A stretch of DNA of 64,000 nt, taken from positions 310,001-374,000 of the forward strand of contig NZ_LDPE01000002.1 of NCBI RefSeq assembly GCF_001447995.1, read 5' to 3'. Made by a program: the position numbers and the translations under genes. The DNA comes from Maribacter dokdonensis DSW-8 (GTDB lineage Bacteria > Bacteroidota > Bacteroidia > Flavobacteriales > Flavobacteriaceae). Below are positions 31,286 through 40,057 of the stretch, one piece after another (the stretch's first letter is position 1; every line of letters begins with the position of its first letter). The notes beneath the pieces were generated by a model. That model was not told the origin of the DNA. It ran no database searches and saw only the letters and a list, made by a program, of their open reading frames with translations.

Positions 31286-32122
31286 ATGAATAACAATAAA
31301 ATCTATCTAGAAACTACGGACCATTTAGTTAGTAAGGAAAAGTTTCGACTTGAATATTTAACAGAAACCGATATGTTGGTTACGCAACCAATACCCGAAA
31401 ATCTATACAACTATTATGAATCTAATAATTATATATCACACACAGATGAAGCAAAAACCTTGCTTGAAAAGGTATATCAAACAGTAAAAAAAATTGCCCT
31501 AAAACGTAAACTAGAACTCATAAACAAGTATGCTAATACAAGTAAAACCATATTAGATATAGGTTGCGGAACTGGAGAATTTCTAATAACCGCTAGAAAA
31601 AATAATTGGAATACCCTTGGAGTAGAAATAAACGATGAGGCAAGAAATAAATCAAGTAAGAAAAATATTACAACATACAAATTTATAGAAGAAGTAAAAT
31701 CAAGTCAATTTAATATAATAACATTATGGCATGTACTAGAACATCTTAAAGATTTAAATGGAACTATAACCAAAATATCCAGTCTATTAGATACTGACGG
31801 TACCTTAATCATAGCAGTGCCAAATTATAAATCTTACGACGCTAACTACTATAAAGAATATTGGGCAGCATATGATACACCTAGACATCTATGGCATTTT
31901 TCCCAAAAATCAATTTCCACAATATTCGAAAACCATAATTTAAAAGTGGTAAGAACATTACCAATGTATTATGATTCCTATTACGTTTCGCTATTATCAG
32001 AAAAATATAAAACTGGAAAATCCAACTACCTTAAAGCATTCTATAGGGGAATGCTCTCAAATTTAAAGGCCAAACGTACAGGAGAGTATTCTTCACTTAT
32101 ATATGTACTTCAAAAAGCATAA
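31286..32122 (+). CDS. Class I SAM-dependent methyltransferase
   Basis: 278 residues. The SAM motif ILDIGCGTGEFLITARKN is near residues 90-107, followed by LGVEIN (motif II) and FNIITLWHVLEHLKDLNGTI (post-II/III region, methyltransferase_23 type). The N-terminal ~80 residues carry the YYESNNYISHTD segment seen in Bacteroidota proteins of this kind. The substrate is unknown; similar enzymes act on small molecules or glycan precursors. It follows the right-hand parS site and may be read from the mnmG transcript. Confidence 0.8.
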   Translation: MNNNKIYLETTDHLVSKEKFRLEYLTETDMLVTQPIPENLYNYYESNNYISHTDEAKTLLEKVYQTVKKIALKRKLELINKYANTSKTILDIGCGTGEFLITARKNNWNTLGVEINDEARNKSSKKNITTYKFIEEVKSSQFNIITLWHVLEHLKDLNGTITKISSLLDTDGTLIIAVPNYKSYDANYYKEYWAAYDTPRHLWHFSQKSISTIFENHNLKVVRTLPMYYDSYYVSLLSEKYKTGKSNYLKAFYRGMLSNLKAKRTGEYSSLIYVLQKA

Positions 32123-32332
32123 TTTACCAATTTAAAGCGATTTAAAGTATTTTAATCACCAAGTGATACTATTTGACCTTAAATAAATTTAAACGAAGTA
32201 AAACATACTAAAAATAGGTCAATATTATAAGTTGTAACTATAAAAAATATAAAAAGAATAAGTAATTCTTATAGTTATAAAAATCAAATTATTAATATCA
32301 ATTTAAAAACAAAATCCTTCTAAAAGCTTTAT

Positions 32333-32340
32333 TACTTTTG
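32333..32340 (+). promoter_or_regulatory. -7 promoter box of the OmpH-like gene
   Basis: TACTTTTG matches TAnnTTTG, 20 bases upstream of the ATG at 32361. Confidence 0.55.
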
Positions 32341-32360
32341 CATCTCATAAAAATGAAAAA

Positions 32361-32867
32361 ATGAAAAACATAATTGTAATTTTTGCTATTGTATTATTAG
32401 CATCTTGCCAACAAGAAAAAATTGGATACGTAGATAACGTTAAATTAATGGATGAGTATCAACAAAAAATTGATGTTGAATCTAAATTCAAAGTTAAGGC
32501 AGATGCTTTAGCAAAAAAAAGAGATAGCATATCGCAAGCATTTCAAATGGAAGCTCAAGCTTTTCAAACTAAAGCACAATCCATGTCTCAATCTAAAGCA
32601 CAAGAAGAATATGCCGCTATGCAACAAAAGGGACAAATTATTGGTCAGCAATTACAACAACAAGACCAACAATTACAAATGGAAGGACAAACTGAAATGG
32701 ATAGTATAGTCTCTAAAGTAAAAGAAGAAATTAAAGCATACGGAAAAACAAACGGCTACTCCTATATCTTAGGCGGAGGAGATGGTGGTAGTGTTCTTTA
32801 CGGTACAGAAGCAAATGATCTTACCGATGAAATTGTTAAAATCTTAAATGATAAATACAAGAAATAA
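32361..32867 (+). CDS. OmpH/Skp-family lipoprotein
   Basis: 168 residues. A lipoprotein signal with lipobox LLASC (Cys16) directs it to the envelope. The rest is the Skp/OmpH pattern: KIGYVDNVKLMDEYQQKIDVE, then a long Gln/Lys/Ala coiled coil (~45-125), then a small C-terminal beta domain (GYSYILGGGDGGSVLYGTE, DLTDEIVKILNDKYK). Skp-type proteins chaperone outer-membrane proteins in the periplasm; lipidation here suggests membrane anchoring. The gene has its own -7 box and a terminator shared with the convergent LysE-type gene. Confidence 0.85.
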   Translation: MKNIIVIFAIVLLASCQQEKIGYVDNVKLMDEYQQKIDVESKFKVKADALAKKRDSISQAFQMEAQAFQTKAQSMSQSKAQEEYAAMQQKGQIIGQQLQQQDQQLQMEGQTEMDSIVSKVKEEIKAYGKTNGYSYILGGGDGGSVLYGTEANDLTDEIVKILNDKYKK

Positions 32868-32884
32868 AATTAGATTTCTATTTT

Positions 32885-32913
32885 AAAAAAAGCCGGTAAC
32901 CCCGGCTTTTTTT
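32885..32913. terminator. Bidirectional terminator
   Basis: Stem AAAAAAAGCCGG / CCGGCTTTTTTT (32885-32896 with 32902-32913) between two convergent genes. It overlaps the last bases of the LysE-type gene (stop at 32912). Confidence 0.85.
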
Positions 32914-33592
32914 ATTCTATTAAATTAGGTTCAAAACGTTCTAATTCATGTTCCAAATTAAATTGATCCTTGGGTAAAAAGCCTTTTACTACTAGAACAA
33001 CTCCACAAATAATAAGAATAATTCCTATTACTTTCTTCACCCAAATAATTCTTTCTGGGGTTAATTTTCTTTTTAATTGCTTAGCCAATAAAATTTTGAA
33101 AACATCAGTCACAAAATAGGAGAGTAGTACGGTTGCAAAAAAAGTAAAAAACCTATTGGGTTGATTATCTAAACTAGGGCCTACTATTATAATTATACCA
33201 AGCCAAAATACCAGCACACCAATATTGATAAAATTCAATAAAAAGCCTTTTATAAAAAGTCCGAAAAAATCCGATTTTCTAATCTTTTTGGACTCTATAG
33301 GAATTTCTTTCTTTTCAGTTCTAAAAAACGTTACCAAACCATATACCAATAAAATAACACCGCCAAAAACATAAAGTCCTGGTTGATTACTTAAATTTTC
33401 AAGTAACTGAAAACTACTAAAGTAAGCTACTAAAATAAATAGAACATCTGCAAATAACACGCCTAAATCAAAGGTAATTGCTGCTCTAAAACCTTTAACT
33501 GCACTAGTTTGTAAAAGGACAAAAAACACAGGACCTACCATAAAACTTAGAAAAAATCCTAAAGGAACTGCCGCTTGAATATCTTCTAACAT
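32912..33592 (-). CDS. LysE/RhtB-type amino-acid exporter
   Basis: 226 residues with six hydrophobic segments. The first two match LysE-type translocators: IQAAVPLGFFLSFMVGPVFF with the family's G-P motif, and GFRAAITFDLGVLFADVLFI. The family exports amino acids or related metabolites across the inner membrane; the substrate is unknown. A charged loop (RTEKKEIPIESKKIRKSD) separates helices 3 and 4. It begins 6 bases after the DUF2807 gene, so the two are probably cotranscribed. Confidence 0.83.
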   Translation of the reverse strand: MLEDIQAAVPLGFFLSFMVGPVFFVLLQTSAVKGFRAAITFDLGVLFADVLFILVAYFSSFQLLENLSNQPGLYVFGGVILLVYGLVTFFRTEKKEIPIESKKIRKSDFFGLFIKGFLLNFINIGVLVFWLGIIIIVGPSLDNQPNRFFTFFATVLLSYFVTDVFKILLAKQLKRKLTPERIIWVKKVIGIILIICGVVLVVKGFLPKDQFNLEHELERFEPNLIE

Positions 33593-33598
33593 TACCTA

Positions 33599-34276
33599 TT
33601 ACATTCTAGTTATAGTACCGCCAAAAACGGTCTTTTCTTCTAATTTTTTAGGATTACCATAAACCAATACCTCTCCACCTGCCTTTACGGTAGCCTTTAC
33701 ATAGTCTCTAACATTAATTTCCGCACGAGAACCGGCGTTTACATTAATCGTAGAAAAGTTAGTCTCAAAAGATTTACCTTCATAGACTCCACCAGTATTT
33801 ATTTGCACATCTTGTACGTTTGAAGAACCGTTGGTTTTTATAATTCCGCCAGAAACGGATTTGATCAACATTTGTTCAACTATTGCATTCACAACCAACT
33901 CACCACCTTCTTGAGCTTTTAATTCCAGTACATCTTGCTCAATCATTTGCTCCGTAACAATTCTTGCATCTTCATTAACATCTATAATCAAAATATCTTG
34001 AGCGTAATGCAAATCCACGAAGGTTTTATAACCACTAAAGATTTTACCAATTTGCATTCTTATTTTTAAGATACCATCATTATTAACAACAGCAACTTTA
34101 TCCGTATTCTCTCCAGAAATAACCACCTTATTTTCAGATGATTTAATAAGATTTATAGATAGACCATCAAATCCTTTTACTTCTTTAAAAGGTTCTATAC
34201 TTTGAGTTATTTTGACATCTTGGCCATTGACCATAAAACATCCAAAGAGAAACATTATTAATAAAACTTGTTTCAT
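33599..34276 (-). CDS. DUF2807 (head GIN domain) secreted protein
   Basis: 225 residues with a signal peptide ending near MVNGQ (residue ~19). The mature part has the short repeating beta pattern of DUF2807: VKGFDGLSINLIKSSENKVV, DVLELKAQEGGELVVNAIV, INVNAGSRAEINVRDYVKAT. It ends with the typical GGEVLVYGNPKKLEEKTVFG. The fold is a parallel beta-solenoid-like domain of unknown role, periplasmic or outer-surface. It sits 6 bases upstream of the LysE-type gene and downstream of rnr. Confidence 0.85.
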   Translation of the reverse strand: MKQVLLIMFLFGCFMVNGQDVKITQSIEPFKEVKGFDGLSINLIKSSENKVVISGENTDKVAVVNNDGILKIRMQIGKIFSGYKTFVDLHYAQDILIIDVNEDARIVTEQMIEQDVLELKAQEGGELVVNAIVEQMLIKSVSGGIIKTNGSSNVQDVQINTGGVYEGKSFETNFSTINVNAGSRAEINVRDYVKATVKAGGEVLVYGNPKKLEEKTVFGGTITRM

Positions 34277-34297
34277 TCCTATTTATGTAATTTTTAA

Positions 34298-34331
34298 ATA
34301 AAATGCATTGATTAAGTCCAATACATTTTAT
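34298..34331 (-). terminator. Possible terminator after rnr
   Basis: A hairpin with two paired blocks (ATAAAATG/CATTTTAT and ATTG/CAAT, one internal mismatch) and an 8-base loop between rnr and the DUF2807 gene. The T-run on the minus strand is weak, so it may only attenuate. Confidence 0.4.
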
Positions 34332-34366
34332 CAATTCTGCCAATGAATACCAAAATCTATTCCAAA

Positions 34367-36559
34367 TTATTTAGTGTCCTCTGGAATTAAAGCAAAATCT
34401 AAATGTCTTTTTATTAGATCCGTATTCTTAACCATAACGGTTACTTCATCACCTAAGGTATATTTTTTCTTGGTACGTTCACCAATAATTGCGTATTCTC
34501 TCTCATCAAAGATAAAATAATCTCCCTTGATGTCCCTTATACGAATCATACCTTCACATTTATTGGAAATAATTTCAACATATATTCCCCATTCGGTAAC
34601 CCCACTTATAACACCTCTAAATTCTTCATCTTTATGGTCTTGCATAAATTTGATCTGCATATACTTAATAGAATCTCTCTCAGCACTTGATGCTAAATAT
34701 TCCATATCGGAAGAATGCTTACATTTTTTCTCAAATTCTTCCGCATTTGCAGATTTACCACCATCTAAATAATGTTGTAATAACCTATGCACCATTACAT
34801 CTGGATATCTACGAATAGGGGAAGTAAAGTGTGTATAATAATCGAAAGCCAATCCATAATGACCAATATTATCAATGGTATAAATAGCCTTGCTCATACT
34901 ACGTATGGTAAGTGTATCCACCATATTTTGCTCTCTTTTACCTTTTACATCTTCCAATAATTTGTTCAAAGAAGAACTAATGGTCTTTTTATCCTTAAAA
35001 TCCAATTTGTGTCCAAATCTTGAAACAATACTATTTAAAGCCATTAATTTATCTGGATCTGGATCATCATGAATTCTATAAACAAAGGTTTTTTTAGGTT
35101 TTTGTTTACCAATAAATTCGGCAACCTTCCTATTTGCTAAAAGCATAAACTCTTCTATAAGTTTGTTGGCATCTTTAGATTCTTTAAAGTATACACCTAC
35201 CGGTTCGTTATTTTCATCAAGATTAAAACGTACTTCAACCTTATCAAAAGATAAAGCACCTTGATCCATACGTTTATCACGCATGATCTTCGCAAGTTCA
35301 TCCATTTTTAAAGTAGCTTCAACAACTTCATCAGAGACCTTATATGCAGTTTCTCTTATAGAAATTTCCTCCGGTATTTCTCCACTACCTGATTCAATAA
35401 TATGTTGCGCCTCTTCATAAGCAAAACGCTCATTGGAATCTATTACCGTTCTACCAAACCATTGATTTCTAATAGTGGCATTTTCATCCAATTCAAAAAT
35501 TGCTGAAAATGTATATTTTTCTTCATTAGGCCTTAAAGAACAAGCATTATTAGACAACACCTCTGGTAACATAGGCACTACACGATCCACTAGATATACC
35601 GAAGTAGCACGTTCGTAAGCTTCATCATCTAAAATGGTATCTTTTTGTAAGTAATGTGATACATCTGCAATATGAATACCTATTTCATAATTACCATTTT
35701 CCAATTTTTGAAACGACAATGCATCGTCAAAATCCTTAGCATCTTTAGGATCTATGGTAAAAGTAAGTACGTTGCGTAAATCTTTACGCTTTCTAATCTC
35801 TTCCTCCTTAATACTGGTATCTAAACCATCTGCAAACTTTTGTACATCTTCCGGGAAAGAATAGGGCAAACCGTACTCCGCCAAAATGGAGTGAATTTCC
35901 GTATCGTGTTCACCAGGAATACCTAAAACTTGAGAAATTCTACCAAAAGGAGAATCTACATCATCTGGCCAATCTGTAATTTCAACCAATACTTTTTCAC
36001 CATCTTTTGCATTGGCCAATTTATCCTTTGAAACAAAGATATCTGTATACATTCTAAAATCTGTAGGTCTTACAAAAGCAAAAGTTTTCTGCATATCAAC
36101 AATACCCACAAAAGTAGTTTTATACCTTTCAAGTACCCTAACTACTTCACCTTCAAGTTTTTTACTCTTTTTTCTAGGATATATAAAAACCTCTACCTTA
36201 TCTTTATGAAAAGCCTTGTTCAATTTATTTGAAGGTATAAACACGTCATCATCGATACCATCTACAACAATATAGGCATGACCTTTACCGGTTAAATCTA
36301 CGGTACCTTCATAATAGGTCTTTGTATTCTCTAAAACTTTAAACTGACCACGATCTACTTCTTGAATTCTTTTTTTCTCTTTTAGCTGCGTAAGCCTTTT
36401 AATAAGAGTATTTCTATCTTGAGCATCGGTAATATTTATCTTAGCGGCAATTTGCTTATAGTTGAAACTTTTATTCGGTTCCTTTTCAAGAACGGTAAAA
36501 ATTCCCTTAGTAATTTCGTTCTTTCTATGATTCTTCGCCTTCTTATTTCTTTTCGACAT
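34367..36559 (-). CDS. rnr: Ribonuclease R
   Basis: 730-residue 3'-5' exoribonuclease that degrades structured RNA. Domain order: an N-terminal helical/winged segment (GIFTVLEKEPNKSFNYKQIAAK), two cold-shock-like OB domains (GHAYIVVDGIDDDVFIPSNK), the RNB catalytic domain with FTIDPKDAKDFDDALSF (metal-binding Asp residues) near residue 270, and HFTSPIRRYPDVMVHRLLQH. A C-terminal S1 domain follows (FRGVISGVTEWGIYVEI). Length is typical. The upstream spacer is the candidate oriC region. Confidence 0.96.
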   Translation of the reverse strand: MSKRNKKAKNHRKNEITKGIFTVLEKEPNKSFNYKQIAAKINITDAQDRNTLIKRLTQLKEKKRIQEVDRGQFKVLENTKTYYEGTVDLTGKGHAYIVVDGIDDDVFIPSNKLNKAFHKDKVEVFIYPRKKSKKLEGEVVRVLERYKTTFVGIVDMQKTFAFVRPTDFRMYTDIFVSKDKLANAKDGEKVLVEITDWPDDVDSPFGRISQVLGIPGEHDTEIHSILAEYGLPYSFPEDVQKFADGLDTSIKEEEIRKRKDLRNVLTFTIDPKDAKDFDDALSFQKLENGNYEIGIHIADVSHYLQKDTILDDEAYERATSVYLVDRVVPMLPEVLSNNACSLRPNEEKYTFSAIFELDENATIRNQWFGRTVIDSNERFAYEEAQHIIESGSGEIPEEISIRETAYKVSDEVVEATLKMDELAKIMRDKRMDQGALSFDKVEVRFNLDENNEPVGVYFKESKDANKLIEEFMLLANRKVAEFIGKQKPKKTFVYRIHDDPDPDKLMALNSIVSRFGHKLDFKDKKTISSSLNKLLEDVKGKREQNMVDTLTIRSMSKAIYTIDNIGHYGLAFDYYTHFTSPIRRYPDVMVHRLLQHYLDGGKSANAEEFEKKCKHSSDMEYLASSAERDSIKYMQIKFMQDHKDEEFRGVISGVTEWGIYVEIISNKCEGMIRIRDIKGDYFIFDEREYAIIGERTKKKYTLGDEVTVMVKNTDLIKRHLDFALIPEDTK

Positions 36560-37200
36560 TAAACTTTTAATTTGTTGGAAAATTACGAATTATAATCCAC
36601 TACCTGTTACACAACCATTTATTGAAAAGTTAAGCAAACTAGTTGTTATTAACATATATATCATATTAGGCATTTTTTCTTTTAAATTAAATTAAAAATT
36701 AATGATTATTATAGCTTGTTAATATCTAGAATAACTTATTTAGATATTACTTGACTTTATGAGATACTAATAGTTGTTGACAATAACTTTTATAAAACTA
36801 TAATTGAATATCAGTATTTTGAGAAGTTATTAAACACAGTTTATAAGTGCTATTAACATGAATTTATTAATAACTAAATGTAATTTTAATGTTAACTAGG
36901 ATTAGATTTTTGATGAAAATGAGCTAAAACTTTCTAATATTTAAATTCGTGTTAAGAAGATTAAAAGTGTAAGCAGATGTCAACATTAAAAAGCAAATAT
37001 TTTAGCAACTTTTTCTAAACAATTTATGCAATGGGTAAACTCGTTTATAACATACTAATTAACAACTATTATTATTTAGTTGGTAACAATTGTTGTGAAC
37101 CCCCTGTTTTTTGTTGTGAACCCCTGATTATTGTACCTTTAGCTTAGTTTATTAACTACCCCACAGCAAATAAACATTGAATAATTAACCTTAAACTATT
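36560..37200. other. oriC: AT-rich spacer between rnr and rpiB: candidate replication origin
   Basis: A 641-bp non-coding region, extremely AT-rich, containing many TTATTAACA-, TGTTAACTA- and TTGTTGACA-like 9-mers (weak DnaA-box likenesses) and the paired TTGTTGTGAACCCC repeat at 37090-37124. To its right the + strand is G- and T-rich (about 61 G to 27 C in 37201-37440). To its left, + strand coding sequence is C-rich (about 33 C to 18 G in 31381-31560). Two parS sites lie 6-8 kb away. No canonical TTATCCACA box is present, so the call is tentative. An alternative is simply a long promoter region for two divergent genes. Confidence 0.4.
37090..37124 (+). promoter_or_regulatory. Paired direct repeat TTGTTGTGAACCCC upstream of rpiB
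   Basis: Two copies at 37090 and 37111, period exactly 21 bp. Half-sites match those at 8585/8606 and 15352/15373. A TACCTTTA at 37134-37141 resembles a -7 box, with the second half-site in the -33 position, about 65-90 bp before rpiB. Unlike the adhesin sites, no ATATTTGT box is found at the matching distance on the minus strand. Confidence 0.5.
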
Positions 37201-37206
37201 ATGCAT

Positions 37207-37638
37207 ATGAAAATTGCTATTGGTAATGACCATGCGGGTACAGCTTATAAGTTAGCTATTATAGGTTTGCTAAAATCTTTACAAGTAGAAGTTATTAATT
37301 ATGGAACAGATGGTACGGATAGTGTTGATTACCCAGATTTTGCGCACCCGGTTGCTTTAGATGTTGAGGAAGGTAATGTAGATTTTGGAATATTGATCTG
37401 TGGTAGTGGTAATGGGGCATGTATGACGGCAAATAAACAACAAAATGTTAGAGCGGCGTTATGCTGGACAAAGGAAATTACGAAGTTGGCAAGAGAACAT
37501 AATGACGCCAATATATTAAGCCTGCCCGCAAGGTACATAGCACTACCTCAAGCACTTGAAATGGTATCTACTTTTTTAAATACTTCTTTTGATGGGGGTA
37601 GACATGAACGAAGAATTGAAAAGATTCCTATTCAATAA
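37207..37638 (+). CDS. rpiB: Ribose-5-phosphate isomerase B
   Basis: Interconverts ribose-5-phosphate and ribulose-5-phosphate in the pentose phosphate pathway; the LacAB/RpiB fold. 143 residues from the second ATG (MKIAIGNDHAG); the first ATG at 37201 adds only Met-His. Motifs: GNDHAG at the N terminus, DYPDFA, the catalytic-Cys segment ILICGSGNGACMTANK near residue 65, and REHNDANILSLPARYI. The C terminus GGRHERRIEKI is typical. Coding strand is markedly G- and T-rich compared with + strand genes to the left. Confidence 0.95.
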   Translation: MKIAIGNDHAGTAYKLAIIGLLKSLQVEVINYGTDGTDSVDYPDFAHPVALDVEEGNVDFGILICGSGNGACMTANKQQNVRAALCWTKEITKLAREHNDANILSLPARYIALPQALEMVSTFLNTSFDGGRHERRIEKIPIQ

Positions 37639-37747
37639 ATAGTTATTATAACTATGTTGATAACCTAAATAAGCTATTATAAGTATCTAAAAATTAATAT
37701 GTTACATGGTAATAGATATAAACATAAGAAGTTAATTGAATAGATTT

Positions 37748-38191
37748 ATGCTAGATATTAAAGTAAAAGGTTTTAATGAATTTAATAGTATAGAACTTTA
37801 TAATGTGCTGCAGTTACGAAGTCAAATTTTTGTAGTTGAACAAGATTGTGTTTATTTAGATATTGATGGTAAAGATGATAAGGCATTACATGTAATAGGG
37901 CTAAGTAATAACAAAGTAGTTGCTTACACACGCATATTTAAGCCAGGTATTTATTTTGAACAAGCTAGTATTGGTAGGGTAGCCGTTCATGAGGATTATA
38001 GAAAATTTGGGTATGGTAAAATAATTATGCAATCCTCTATACAGGCGGTTAAAGAGCATTTTAATTGTACTGAAATAAAAATTTCCGCTCAAAAATATCT
38101 AACTAAGTTTTATTCAGATTTGGGTTTTACCGCAACAGGAGAAGATTATTTGGAAGACGGTATACCTCATATAGCAATGATCAAAAAATAA
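37748..38191 (+). CDS. GNAT-family N-acetyltransferase (ElaA-like)
   Basis: 147 residues from the ATG at 37748; an in-frame TTG at 37736 is possible. Matches the ElaA branch of GNAT: LYNVLQLRSQIFVVEQDC, YLDIDGKDDKALHVIG, and the acetyl-CoA motif A region IGRVAVHEDYRKFGYGKIIM (R/Q-x-x-G-x-G/A type). The substrate is unknown. Its stop overlaps the stem of a terminator at 38191-38215. Confidence 0.87.
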   Translation: MLDIKVKGFNEFNSIELYNVLQLRSQIFVVEQDCVYLDIDGKDDKALHVIGLSNNKVVAYTRIFKPGIYFEQASIGRVAVHEDYRKFGYGKIIMQSSIQAVKEHFNCTEIKISAQKYLTKFYSDLGFTATGEDYLEDGIPHIAMIKK

Positions 38192-38215
38192 TAAGTCCGC
38201 TCATAGCGGACTTAT
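38191..38215. terminator. Terminator after the GNAT gene
   Basis: Perfect 10-bp stem ATAAGTCCGC / GCGGACTTAT with loop TCATA between two convergent genes; flanking A/T tracts on both sides. Confidence 0.8.
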
Positions 38216-38238
38216 TTAAAATAATTCTTTTAAGGTGA

Positions 38239-38613
38239 TTATATTTTGATAGGAGTTTTGTTGCTTAGGTTAATATCCTCTAACATATTATCCGTAAACT
38301 TATAATGACCTTTGGTGGTTATAATTCTAAATCGATTAGAGTTCATTCTACTCAAGGTATCTAAAAACAACCATTTGGATTTTAATAACCTAGTTTTTGG
38401 TGATTTTAAACTAATATCGAAATAATATTTTCTACCGTTTTTAATAGCTACTATGTCTGGAGTAACGTTGTCATCTTTCCCTTTTCTAACGTATGATTTT
38501 GGAGTTTCATAACCTTCAATATCAGCCTTAATATTTTCAAAACCAGTGGCTTCTAAATGTTGTATAGACTTTTCTAAAAATGCTGTGTTTTCTGACTTTT
38601 CTACTTTTACCAT
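38239..38613 (-). CDS. Small protein of unknown function, faint nuclease-like pattern
   Basis: 124 residues, highly charged, no signal peptide or membrane segment. I do not recognise a family. The central stretch TPDIVAIKNGRKYYFDISLK (Pro-Asp, then beta hairpin, then Asp and Lys) is reminiscent of the PD-(D/E)xK nuclease fold, but the final Asp-to-Lys spacing (DISLK) is not the canonical ExK, so nuclease activity is doubtful. It ends convergent with the GNAT gene and lies 159 bases downstream of the orphan DNA methyltransferase on the same strand. Confidence 0.6.
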   Translation of the reverse strand: MVKVEKSENTAFLEKSIQHLEATGFENIKADIEGYETPKSYVRKGKDDNVTPDIVAIKNGRKYYFDISLKSPKTRLLKSKWLFLDTLSRMNSNRFRIITTKGHYKFTDNMLEDINLSNKTPIKI

Positions 38614-38772
38614 ACCTAATAAGATAATAAAAAAAGTGACAATTCCTAATTTTAAACGTTGATTAACAATATGTTATGTTTATCAACATCAATATTTAGG
38701 AATTAAGGGAAATGTAGAAATGAGGAATAAAATTAAAAGAGAGCACTAAAATATTAGATATGCACGTTTAAA

Positions 38773-40002
38773 TTATGCTTCCATAATTTTTTCAGATAAT
38801 ACTTTTCCTATTTTTTTAACCACACCTACCACTAAAGCATTACCCATAAAAAAAGCTCTTTTAGTATTAGAAATACCTTCTAGTAATGTATGATTATCTG
38901 GGAACATATTTAAGCGTTCCAATTCTATGGGAGTTAATCTACGAAGACCATTTTTAGTGTTGATAACATGTTTAAACCGTGATGGGCTTTTACCTCCCTC
39001 ACCGGTAATAATGGTTCTTGAAGCATTATCCAATGCATCTGGAAAAACCATACTACCTTCATTGTAATGATATATAAATCCAGATTTTGAAGTTCTGGTT
39101 TCTTTTTTAGCACCTTTTAAATAGTGCCATTTATCATGGTCTTCTTCTGGAATGTAAAATTCGTTTAAAATAGATTCTTTCTGTAGAATATCTCCCAAGA
39201 CAGTTCTTTTTCCAACATAGCTGGCTGTTGTTTTGGTAGTATGAACCTTTCCTTTTATAAAAACCCCGGTATTTTGAAATGGAGATAATTTTTCGCCCAA
39301 ATTAAAATTTTCTGACAGTGCTACCAGATTATCTTTAATATCAAAAGATTGCATTTTAGAGGAAGTACTGGTAATAGGAAACGCTGTTGCTATAGTTCCT
39401 TTTTCAAAAATCCACTCTGCGGCTTCAGCTTTTTTAAATTGTTTATAAAGCGGAGTAGATTTATGGTATCCTAAGAAAAAAATACGTCTTCGTCTTTGTG
39501 GCATTCCATAATCCGCAGCGTTAATAACCCTCCATTCTACTGCATATCCTAAGTCATCAAGACTTTTTAGCATAATGGCAAAATCTCTACCACGTTGTGT
39601 AGAAGGAGATTTCAGCAAGCGATCTACATTTTCTAAAAACAGGTATTTAGGAGGATGTTTTTTTTTAGATAAAATACGGTGAATACTCCACCATAACACT
39701 CCTTTTTTACCAATTAGTCCTTTAGAATTATGAAGGGTAGTTGCTACCGAATAGTCTTGGCAAGGAAAACCTCCTACCAAAATATCGGCATCTGGAATTT
39801 CTTTTGTAGGAACTTCCGATATGTCTTGATTACGGTGGTTGTTTGATCCAAACCTAGCTTCGTACACCTTAGATGCATGTTGCATTTTTGTGCTGGGTTC
39901 AAATTGATTGCTCCAAACTACCTCAAAATTGTCAGTATCTTCTAATCCTAAGCGAAATCCACCTACACCTGCAAAAAGTTCTATGACCTTTAGTTTCTTC
40001 AT
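38773..40002 (-). CDS. DNA (cytosine-5-)-methyltransferase, apparently orphan
   Basis: 409 residues with all key C5-methylase motifs in order: I (FAGVGGFRLGL, residues 10-20), IV with the catalytic Cys81 (GGFPCQDYS), VI (LFLENVDRLL, ~121-130), VIII (QRRRRIFFLGY, ~169-179), a long variable target-recognition region (~180-360), IX (RRLTPIELERLNMFP) and X (FFMGNALVVGVV). It methylates cytosine C5 in a short DNA site; specificity cannot be read. No recognisable restriction endonuclease, Vsr nuclease or controller protein flanks it. The catalytic motifs are intact. Confidence 0.9.
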   Translation of the reverse strand: MKKLKVIELFAGVGGFRLGLEDTDNFEVVWSNQFEPSTKMQHASKVYEARFGSNNHRNQDISEVPTKEIPDADILVGGFPCQDYSVATTLHNSKGLIGKKGVLWWSIHRILSKKKHPPKYLFLENVDRLLKSPSTQRGRDFAIMLKSLDDLGYAVEWRVINAADYGMPQRRRRIFFLGYHKSTPLYKQFKKAEAAEWIFEKGTIATAFPITSTSSKMQSFDIKDNLVALSENFNLGEKLSPFQNTGVFIKGKVHTTKTTASYVGKRTVLGDILQKESILNEFYIPEEDHDKWHYLKGAKKETRTSKSGFIYHYNEGSMVFPDALDNASRTIITGEGGKSPSRFKHVINTKNGLRRLTPIELERLNMFPDNHTLLEGISNTKRAFFMGNALVVGVVKKIGKVLSEKIMEA

Positions 40003-40057
40003 TTGCGATAAAATTACATAATTTCACAAGGCTATTACTATTAGAAATTGTTTAAGG

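Noticed and set aside
38239..40002. A complete restriction-modification system
   Set aside because: No endonuclease, specificity subunit or controller gene is recognisable; the neighbour's nuclease resemblance is too weak.
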